From an uncultured Selenomonadaceae bacterium (GTDB lineage: Bacteria > Bacillota > Negativicutes > Selenomonadales > Selenomonadaceae), in assembly GCA_905234195.1 (NCBI GenBank), contig CAJOFR010000009.1, positions 1-64,000 on the forward strand: a stretch of DNA of 64,000 bases, in the 5' to 3' direction. The notes beneath the pieces were generated by a model. That model ran no database searches and had not been told where the DNA came from. It saw only the letters and a list, made by a program, of their open reading frames with translations. Positions 34,903 through 42,211 of this stretch are shown piece after piece (position 1 is the first letter of the stretch; each line of letters begins with the position of its first letter). The position numbers were made by a program, and so were the translations under genes.

Positions 34903-35997
34903 AATTTCGATTTGCAGAGGTTCGCGGAGGGCGGAGACAAAACCGAAGAGCCTACCGATAAAAAACGCCGCGACGCTCGCAAAAAGGGACAGGTCGCAAA
35001 AAGTCAGGAGCTGAACGCCGCGTTCGTTTTGCTCGCCGGATTTTTCGTCATAAAAGTTTTGTGGGAATATATCTACGGAAATATCGCGGGCTATTCGGCG
35101 TACATTTTTTCAAACCTTGCAACCTTCAGCATATCAACGGAATCGATAACGGAATTATTTTTGGGAATAATGATGCTCCTCGCGAAAACCGCCTTCCCAA
35201 TCATGCTGGGGATTTTGATTTTCGCGCTGGGAATAAATTTTTTTCAAGTCGGACTTATGATCTCAACGGAAAAGCTTGAGCCGAAACTCGATAACCTCAA
35301 CCCGATTAACGGTTTCGGCAGAATTTTTTCTAAACGTTCGCTCGTCGAACTGCTTAAATCTCTTTTCAAAATTCTCGTCATAGGATTTTTTCTGTACCTG
35401 TATTTGAAAGACGAGATACCTTTCATGCCGTATTTCATTTATTACGATTTGCCGCACAGCCTGGCGGAAATCGCGGACAAAATTTTCGTCATGGCGTTTC
35501 AAGTTATCGGCGTGATAATGGTGCTCGCCGTCGCGGACTACGCCTATCAAACGTGGCAGACAACGCAGGATTTGATGATGACTAAACAGGAAGTCAAGGA
35601 CGAGTACAAACAAACCGAAGGTGACCCGCAAATTAAGGGCAAGATTAAACAAAAGCAACGTCAAATGGCAATGTCGAGAATGATGCAGGAAGTTCCGAAG
35701 GCGGACGTCATTGTTACCAACCCGACGCATTTGGCAGTTGCGCTTTTGTATCAGCCGGGCATGACTGCGCCGGTTGTTTTGGCGAAAGGGCAGGATTTGG
35801 TTGCTCAAAGAATAAAGGAAGTGGCGCGGGAAAATAATATCATGATTGTCGAAAATAAACCGTTGGCGCGCGCACTTTATGACGCCGTCGAAGTGGGCGG
35901 CACTGTCCCGAACGAGCTTTACAAAGGTGTTGCGGAAATTTTGGCGTACGTCTACAGAATCAAGAAAAAGAACGTCAACCAATCGCGGGCGGCGTGA
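34894..35997 (+). CDS. flhB: Flagellar export switch protein FlhB
   Basis: About 367 residues if TTG 34894 is the start. The reading frame is open back to ATG 34801 inside fliR, but homology begins only at NFDLQRFAEGGDKTEEPT. That opening is the Firmicute FlhB N-terminus, usually [FV]xLQxFA followed by EKTE. Four membrane segments lie between about 45 and 215. The autocleavage site NPTH is in VIVTNPTHLAVALLYQPG, after which FlhB switches export from rod/hook to filament proteins. The start is unsettled because the region upstream is a repeat with no good ribosome-binding site; GTG 34843 is an alternative. Followed after 16 bases by the first transporter gene. Confidence 0.92.
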   Translation: MPLNFDLQRFAEGGDKTEEPTDKKRRDARKKGQVAKSQELNAAFVLLAGFFVIKVLWEYIYGNIAGYSAYIFSNLATFSISTESITELFLGIMMLLAKTAFPIMLGILIFALGINFFQVGLMISTEKLEPKLDNLNPINGFGRIFSKRSLVELLKSLFKILVIGFFLYLYLKDEIPFMPYFIYYDLPHSLAEIADKIFVMAFQVIGVIMVLAVADYAYQTWQTTQDLMMTKQEVKDEYKQTEGDPQIKGKIKQKQRQMAMSRMMQEVPKADVIVTNPTHLAVALLYQPGMTAPVVLAKGQDLVAQRIKEVARENNIMIVENKPLARALYDAVEVGGTVPNELYKGVAEILAYVYRIKKKNVNQSRAA

Positions 35998-36013
35998 AGG
36001 CAGGGAATTAATT

Positions 36014-37645
36014 TTGTTTGAAAAATTTGTTTGTACGATAACGCAAGAAAATTTCTCCGAGCAAGTGGAAATTCTTCAACGCGAACTGGAAAAAACTAAA
36101 ACCACCCCGAAAGAAATTAATCGCGGGCAGTTGCTTTTGGAGGAAACTTTTTTTCGGCTGAAAAAAAATTCCGGCGTAGAAAATTTTGAGGCGACGGTCG
36201 AGCTGAAAAAAAGATTCGGCGACGTGAATTTACAAATCACCGCGAAGGGCGAAGAGTATAACCCGATTATTTCGCTCACGGATTATTCTACCGAAGACGA
36301 AGATTATTTCAGCGTAATTATTTTAAAAGCCAACCGCGACAAAATGGGCTACTCCCGCCACTCCGGTTGCAATGTCGTTTCTATAAAAGTTCACGAGTCG
36401 GGTAGCCATCAAGTCCGCAATACTTTTATCGGTTTGTTTTTGGGAATAGTGCTCGGAATTTTGCTGAAAGAATTTGTAGACCCGTTTATACTCCGGCTGA
36501 TTGAAGTCAATTTTATCGACGCGTTCAGGCAAATGTTTTTGAACGCGCTGGGAATGATTGCCGGCTTGTTAATTTTTTTCTCGGTTATCGCGGGAATAAC
36601 CGGCATGTCAAAGACGGCGGACGTCGGCAAAATCGGAATAAAGTTCGTCGGAATTTCGTTGACAATGATGCTTGTCAGCGTATTCCTTGCTTTAAATGTC
36701 GGGCTGATTTTTTTTCAAGAACCGATGCCGGAATTAATGTCGGCGGTATCTTCGCAGGTGAACGACGTCTCGGAAATTGAAAAGTTTTCGATAAGAAAAA
36801 CTATTGTCGGAATTGTCCCGGGAAATATCGTCGAGCCGCTGATAACCGGAAATATTTTGCAAGTGCTCTTCCTCGCGGTATTCTTCGGCGTCGTCATAAA
36901 CCAACTGGGCGAAAAAGCGGCAATAGCAATGGAAGTTATCCAGTTCATGAATCATTTTTGCTTGGGCGTTATGAGATTAATCGTCAAAGTAATTCCGCTG
37001 ATTGTTTGCCTGTCAATGATGACGCTGATTTTTCACACGGGGCTTGCAGGAGTTATCACCTTCGGAAAATTAATTTTGGTGCAATTTCTCAGCATACCGA
37101 CTATTTTTTTGGTGTCGTGCGTGGCGATTTTATTTTTCGGAAAAATTTCGCCGGTGCCCTTCGTGAAAAAACTTTTGGGATTTATCGCGATACCTTTTTC
37201 GACGAGCAGTTCAAACGCAAGCTTGCCGGACACCTTGAAGGTCAGCACGAGAGGTCTGGGAATAAACACGCAGCTTGCCTCTTTCGCAATCCCCGTCGGA
37301 ATACAAATGAACTCCACCGGAAATATTTTTTATCTCACGATACCAACTTTTTTTATGGCGAGCGTCTACGGAATAAATTGGACGGAAGAATTACTCGTGA
37401 CGATGTTCTTTTCAATTTTTTTGGTAGCACTCTCAACGCCCACAGTGCCCGGCGCGGGAATTATTTGCATGGCGTCGATTTTTGCGACGGCGGGTATCCC
37501 AATGGGCGCGGTCATGGTGATTTTGTGCGTCGATTCGATAATCGACATGCTTGATACAGTGTCGAACGTCGTCTGCGATATTCTGTCAACTTTCTTGCTG
37601 GCGAAAAGTGAAAATATGGTTGACGAAAAAATTTATCTGTCGTAA
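36014..37645 (+). CDS. DAACS-type transporter fused to N-terminal cytosolic domain, copy 1
   Basis: The 543-residue protein starts at TTG 36014. Residues 1-135 form a soluble domain resembling a RsbW/HATPase-like fold (LLLEETFFRLKKN, then GEEYNPIISLTD) but without the ATP-binding Asn. Residues 140-520 are a sodium:dicarboxylate symporter-family core: the hairpin-1 serine motif FSTSSSNASLPDTL and the end VDSIIDMLDTVSNVVCD. The sodium-site NMDGT is replaced by NSTGN, and the arginine that binds acidic side chains in GltPh (DMxRT) is Asp here. The substrate is therefore unlikely to be an ordinary dicarboxylate. The gene lies between flhB and flhA and has a tandem paralogue of identical length. 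Confidence 0.82.
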   Translation: MFEKFVCTITQENFSEQVEILQRELEKTKTTPKEINRGQLLLEETFFRLKKNSGVENFEATVELKKRFGDVNLQITAKGEEYNPIISLTDYSTEDEDYFSVIILKANRDKMGYSRHSGCNVVSIKVHESGSHQVRNTFIGLFLGIVLGILLKEFVDPFILRLIEVNFIDAFRQMFLNALGMIAGLLIFFSVIAGITGMSKTADVGKIGIKFVGISLTMMLVSVFLALNVGLIFFQEPMPELMSAVSSQVNDVSEIEKFSIRKTIVGIVPGNIVEPLITGNILQVLFLAVFFGVVINQLGEKAAIAMEVIQFMNHFCLGVMRLIVKVIPLIVCLSMMTLIFHTGLAGVITFGKLILVQFLSIPTIFLVSCVAILFFGKISPVPFVKKLLGFIAIPFSTSSSNASLPDTLKVSTRGLGINTQLASFAIPVGIQMNSTGNIFYLTIPTFFMASVYGINWTEELLVTMFFSIFLVALSTPTVPGAGIICMASIFATAGIPMGAVMVILCVDSIIDMLDTVSNVVCDILSTFLLAKSENMVDEKIYLS

Positions 37646-37695
37646 AGTTAAAGGGAGTGCAATGAATTACGGCAGTGTGAAGGTGGGAATTTGTT

Positions 37696-39327
37696 TTGTT
37701 TAAAAAATTTTCTTGTACGATGACTCGGGAAAATTTTGTCGAGCAGCGGAAAATTCTTCAGCACGAACTGGAAAAAACTAAAATCACTCCGGAAGAAATT
37801 GATCGCGGGCAGTTGCTTTTGGAGGAAATTCTTTTTCGGCTGGAAAAAAATTTCGGCGTGGAAAATTTTGAGGCAAAGGTCGAAATCATAAAAAAATTCG
37901 GCGACGTGAATTTGAGAATCACCTCGAAGGGCGAGGAGTACAACCCGATTATTGCGCTCACGGATTATTCCGAAGAAGACGAAGATTATTTCAGTGTAAT
38001 TATTTTAAAAGCCAACAACGACAAAATGGGCTACTCCCGCAAGAACGGTCGCAATATCGTTTTAATCAGAGTGCACACGTCCGGCGGCAGTCAAGTCAGA
38101 AAAACTTTTGCCGGTTTGTTTTTGGGAATGGTGCTCGGATTTTTGCTGAAAGAATTTTTTGGACCCGAAGTAATTTCTTTTATTGAGACGTATTTGGTTG
38201 AGTCAGTCCGCACAATGTTTTTAAATGCGCTGAAAATGATAGCCGGCTTGCTGATTTTTTTCTCGGTTATCGCGGGAATAACCGGCATGTCAAAGACGGC
38301 GGATGTCGGCAAAATCGGATTGAAGTTGCTGGGAATTTCTGTCGCGGTTATGGCGGTAAACACATTGGCACCTATGGCTTTGGGACTGGCTTTTTTTCAA
38401 GAGCCCTTGACCGGATTGGCATCCGCCCTGCCGCCGCGCAGTGAAACAGATTTTTCGGCGTCAAATTTTGCATTGAGAGATTTGTTTGTCGGGATTGTGC
38501 CTGACAGCATTGTTGCGCCGCTGATAACCGGAAATGTTTTGCAAGTGCTCTTCCTCGCGGTGTTCTTCGGCTTTATCTTAAACAAGCTCGGCGAAAAATC
38601 CACAATGGCAATGGAAACTATAAAGTTCATGAATCATTTTTGCATGGAAGTAATGTTGGTCATTATCAAGGTGATTCCGCTGGTCGTTTGCCTTTCGATG
38701 ATGATGCTGATGTTTCATACCGGATTAGACAGCATTGTAACTTTAGGAAAATTTATTCTCGTCTCGGCATTTAGCGTGCTGTTTGTTTTTTTTGTAGCCT
38801 TCGTTGCAATTTTGTTTTTCGGAAAAATTTCGCCAATGCCCTTCGTGAAAAAACTTTTGGGATTTATCGCGATACCTTTTTCGACGAGCAGTTCAAACGC
38901 TTGTTTGCCGGACACTCTGACACTTTGCACGGATAAGCTGGGAATAAATCCGCAACTTTCCTCCTTCTCAATTCCGGTCGGTATCCAAATAAACGCGGCG
39001 GGAAATTGTTTCTATATCGCCCTGCCGGCTTTTTTAATGGCGAAAGTTTTTGGCGTGGACGTGGACGAAGATTTTCTCGTGACGGTTTTCTTTTCGGCGT
39101 TCCTAATGGCAATTTCCATGCCCACAGTGCCCGGCGTGGGTATCCTTTGCTTGGGCTACATGCTGACGGCAATCGGAGTGCCCGCCGGCGCAGTCATGAT
39201 TATCCTTTGCATAGATCCGATACTTGATATGACTTACACGGTGACAAACGTCGTCTGCGATGTTACTACAACTTTTTTGCTGGCGAAAAGTGAAAATATG
39301 GTTGACGAAAAAGTTTATCTGTCGTAA
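37696..39327 (+). CDS. DAACS-type transporter fused to N-terminal cytosolic domain, copy 2
   Basis: The 543-residue paralogue of the preceding gene starts at TTG 37696. The soluble N-terminal domain (about 1-135; LLLEEILFRLEKN, GEEYNPIIALTD) and transporter core are the same, with FSTSSSNACLPDTL in hairpin 1. NMDGT is replaced by NAAGN, and the substrate-arginine position is Tyr (IDPILDMTYTVTN). The pair differ at these substrate-facing positions, suggesting different ligands. Stretches of 60 or more identical bases around the hairpin-1 region suggest recent duplication or gene conversion. Confidence 0.82.
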   Translation: MFKKFSCTMTRENFVEQRKILQHELEKTKITPEEIDRGQLLLEEILFRLEKNFGVENFEAKVEIIKKFGDVNLRITSKGEEYNPIIALTDYSEEDEDYFSVIILKANNDKMGYSRKNGRNIVLIRVHTSGGSQVRKTFAGLFLGMVLGFLLKEFFGPEVISFIETYLVESVRTMFLNALKMIAGLLIFFSVIAGITGMSKTADVGKIGLKLLGISVAVMAVNTLAPMALGLAFFQEPLTGLASALPPRSETDFSASNFALRDLFVGIVPDSIVAPLITGNVLQVLFLAVFFGFILNKLGEKSTMAMETIKFMNHFCMEVMLVIIKVIPLVVCLSMMMLMFHTGLDSIVTLGKFILVSAFSVLFVFFVAFVAILFFGKISPMPFVKKLLGFIAIPFSTSSSNACLPDTLTLCTDKLGINPQLSSFSIPVGIQINAAGNCFYIALPAFLMAKVFGVDVDEDFLVTVFFSAFLMAISMPTVPGVGILCLGYMLTAIGVPAGAVMIILCIDPILDMTYTVTNVVCDVTTTFLLAKSENMVDEKVYLS

Positions 39328-39350
39328 AGTTAGCAGGGAGGTTCGTTAAA

Positions 39351-40052
39351 ATGAAAAAAATTTTTACGTTGATTCTTATGGTTGCTTTTTTAATCGTTCC
39401 AATTTCGGCTTTCGCTGAAAAAAATGACGAAACAGTTACTCGAATAATTTTGGTGAGGCACGGCGAAACCGACTACAACAAGGCGAAACGCTATCAAGGT
39501 TGGACGGATATTCCGCTGAACGAAAACGGACTTGCTCAAGCGGATTTGCTTGCCGAAGGGCTGAAAGATTTTCCCATTGACGTTTTTATTTCCAGCCCGC
39601 TGCAACGCGCGTACGTCACTACGCAAAAATGCGCCGCACTTCAAGGCAAGGAGATAGCCTACACCGATCCGCGTTTCCGCGAAATAAATTACGGCGATTG
39701 GTCTAAACAGTACTTTGCCGATTTGCGAAAGAATTACCCTGACCAATTTAAGCTGTGGGAAAAAATGCCCTGGCTTGTCGTCCTCCCGAACGGCGAAAGT
39801 TTAAAAGACGTCCAGAATCGCGCGCGCGAGGCTCTTAACGAAGTTGTCATGCGCTATCCCGGAAAAACTATCCTTATCGGCGCGCACAGTTACGTTAATA
39901 TCGTGCTCCTGTGCAGTGTTTTGGATATCGGGCTTGATCATTTTAATCAGATACCGCAAAGTAATACCTGCGTCAATGTTTTGGAATACAAGGACGGAGC
40001 TTGGCGCGTCGTGCTCATGAATTCCACAACTCATTTGAAACGTTTGTACTAA
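39351..40052 (+). CDS. Secreted histidine phosphatase family protein
   Basis: The 233-residue protein has a signal peptide (1-22, ending SAFAE). The catalytic motif ILVRHGETDYNKAKRYQG and the second histidine in LIGAHSYVN place it in the histidine phosphatase (phosphoglycerate-mutase-like) superfamily. Other conserved parts are SSPLQRAYVTTQ and REINYGDW. Export makes a glycolytic mutase role unlikely; an extracytoplasmic phosphatase is more probable. It lies between the transporter pair and flhA in one transcription direction. Confidence 0.87.
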   Translation: MKKIFTLILMVAFLIVPISAFAEKNDETVTRIILVRHGETDYNKAKRYQGWTDIPLNENGLAQADLLAEGLKDFPIDVFISSPLQRAYVTTQKCAALQGKEIAYTDPRFREINYGDWSKQYFADLRKNYPDQFKLWEKMPWLVVLPNGESLKDVQNRAREALNEVVMRYPGKTILIGAHSYVNIVLLCSVLDIGLDHFNQIPQSNTCVNVLEYKDGAWRVVLMNSTTHLKRLY

Positions 40053-40080
40053 AAAATTTTTTACAAAAGGGGCGATGTAA

Positions 40081-42168
40081 ATGGCCGCACCGGAAGAAAG
40101 TTTAGCCGGCGAACCGCTGTCGCTGGGGTCATTCATTCAAAAATACAGCGACGTCATAATCGCGGTGACTCTCGTCATGATCGTCATAATGATGATTATT
40201 CCGTTGCCGACCGCGCTTTTGGACGTCCTCATTTGCCTAAACATAACAATTGCGCTCGTCGTCGTCATGAGCGCGATTTACAATGAAGAGGCATTGGATT
40301 TATCGGTCTTTCCATCGCTGCTTTTGGTCACTACGCTTTTTCGATTGGCGTTGAATATTTCTTCGACGCGCTTGATTTTGATAAACGGCTACGCGGGCGA
40401 AGTTATCACGGCGTTTGGAAATTTCGTCGTCGGCGGCAATCCCGTCGTCGGCTTTATCATGTTTATAATTTTGGTCATCATAAATTTTATTGTTATCACG
40501 AAGGGCTCGGAGCGCGTCGCTGAAGTTTCCGCGCGTTTTACTTTGGACGCGATGCCCGGTAAGCAGATGTCGATTGACGCGGACTTGAATCAAGGCGCGA
40601 TAACCGACGAGGAGGCGAAAGTTCGCCGCCAAAAAATTCAGCGCGAAGCAGACTTCTTCGGCGCAATGGACGGTGCTTCAAAGTTCGTCAAGGGTGACGC
40701 TATCGCCGCGATTATTATCATGTTGATAAATATCGGCGGCGGCTTTGTCATTGGTATGGTGCAGAGAAATCTGGAGGCAGTCGACGCTCTTCAAACTTAT
40801 ACGCTGTTGACTGTCGGCGAAGGTCTCGTCAGCCAAATTCCCGCGCTGTTAATTTCGACGGCAACGGGTATTATTGTCACTCGCGCCGCGTCTGAAGGAA
40901 ATCTCGGCAACGATATTGTTAAACAGCTTTTCAACAACGAGAGGATTTTCTTTATTAACAGCGGCGTCTTGACGATGCTCGCGATTGTTCCCGGACTGCC
41001 CGGCGTTCCGTTTTTCTGCCTTGCATGTCTTTGCGCGTTTATCGGCTACAATCTCCGCAAAAAATCTGCCGTCACCGAAGAACAGCACGAAGAAGAAAAG
41101 CAGACTCAAGAAAAAGCAGAGGCTACCCGTCCGGAAAATATTGTTTCGCTCTTGCAGGTTGACCCGATGGAATTGGAAATTGGTTACTCGTTAATTCCGC
41201 TGGTTGATACCGGACAGGGCGGCGACCTCCTCGACAGAATTGTTATGATTCGTCGGCAATGCGCCCTCGAACTCGGTTTGGTTGTCCCCACGATTCGTAT
41301 CCGCGACAACATTCAAATTAAACCGAACTCCTACATAATTAAACTCAAGGGCATGGAAATTGCGCGCGGTGAACTCATGCTTGACCACTTCCTTGCAATG
41401 AACTCCGGCACGGTTTTTGAAGAAGTCCCGGGAATTGAAACGGTTGAGCCGGCGTTCGGACTGCCCGCGCTGTGGATTCCCGAAAGCGAACGCGAACAGG
41501 CAGAGCTGAACGGCTACACGGTCGTTGACGCGGTTTCCGTGCTCGCCACGCATTTGACGGAAGTCATTAAGCAACACGCGTCGGAAATTCTTGGACGTCA
41601 GGAAACTCAAAATCTTATCGACAACCTTGCAAAAACTCATCAGTCACTCGTGCAAGAAGTCGTGCCCGAACTTTTGGGCGTCGGCGAAGTTCAAAAAGTG
41701 CTCGCCTATCTTTTGGACGAGAGAATTTCTATTCGCGATATGGCTACGATTATGGAAGTGCTTTCGGATTATGCGCGCGTCACGAAGGACCCCGAAATTC
41801 TCACGGAGTACGTCCGCCACGCGCTGGCAAGGCAAATTACTCAACTCGTCGTGCAGGGGAATACGTTGCCTTGTATCACGCTTGACCCTGCGCTTGAAAA
41901 CAGAATTGCCGGCGGCGTCCAGCGCACGGATCACGGCTCTTACGTCAACCTGGATCCCGATTCGATGCGCCGTATGATTTCTTCGCTGAATGCCGAACTG
42001 GAAAAGCTGACAAACATGGGTTATCCGCCCGTCGTCTTGACAAGTCCGGCTGTTCGTCTGTACTTCAGAAAACTCGTCGCGCGTTCGGTGCCGGGTGTCA
42101 CGATTGTTTCTCATGCTGAAATTAATCAGTCGGTTGAAATTCAAATTCTCGGCGTCGTCAGATTGTAA
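40081..42168 (+). CDS. flhA: Flagellar export protein FlhA
   Basis: The 695-residue protein has about eight membrane segments in the first 330 residues and a large cytosolic domain that docks chaperone-substrate complexes. FHIPEP-family signatures include ALNISSTRLIL, GNPVVGFIMFIILVIINFIV, TKGSERVAEVSARFTLDAMPGKQM and the C-terminal SHAEINQSVEIQILGVV. It forms the nine-fold ring under the export gate. It is separated from flhB by three non-flagellar genes and followed by flhF after 43 bases. Confidence 0.97.
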   Translation: MAAPEESLAGEPLSLGSFIQKYSDVIIAVTLVMIVIMMIIPLPTALLDVLICLNITIALVVVMSAIYNEEALDLSVFPSLLLVTTLFRLALNISSTRLILINGYAGEVITAFGNFVVGGNPVVGFIMFIILVIINFIVITKGSERVAEVSARFTLDAMPGKQMSIDADLNQGAITDEEAKVRRQKIQREADFFGAMDGASKFVKGDAIAAIIIMLINIGGGFVIGMVQRNLEAVDALQTYTLLTVGEGLVSQIPALLISTATGIIVTRAASEGNLGNDIVKQLFNNERIFFINSGVLTMLAIVPGLPGVPFFCLACLCAFIGYNLRKKSAVTEEQHEEEKQTQEKAEATRPENIVSLLQVDPMELEIGYSLIPLVDTGQGGDLLDRIVMIRRQCALELGLVVPTIRIRDNIQIKPNSYIIKLKGMEIARGELMLDHFLAMNSGTVFEEVPGIETVEPAFGLPALWIPESEREQAELNGYTVVDAVSVLATHLTEVIKQHASEILGRQETQNLIDNLAKTHQSLVQEVVPELLGVGEVQKVLAYLLDERISIRDMATIMEVLSDYARVTKDPEILTEYVRHALARQITQLVVQGNTLPCITLDPALENRIAGGVQRTDHGSYVNLDPDSMRRMISSLNAELEKLTNMGYPPVVLTSPAVRLYFRKLVARSVPGVTIVSHAEINQSVEIQILGVVRL

Positions 42169-42211
42169 TTTTGAAATTTTTACATAAAGCTGGAAAACCG
42201 GAGGTTCTTCA

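Noticed and set aside
35846..36013. N-terminal extension of the first transporter
   Set aside because: It overlaps flhB in another frame; the paralogue starts at the equivalent of TTG 36014, giving equal lengths of 543 residues.
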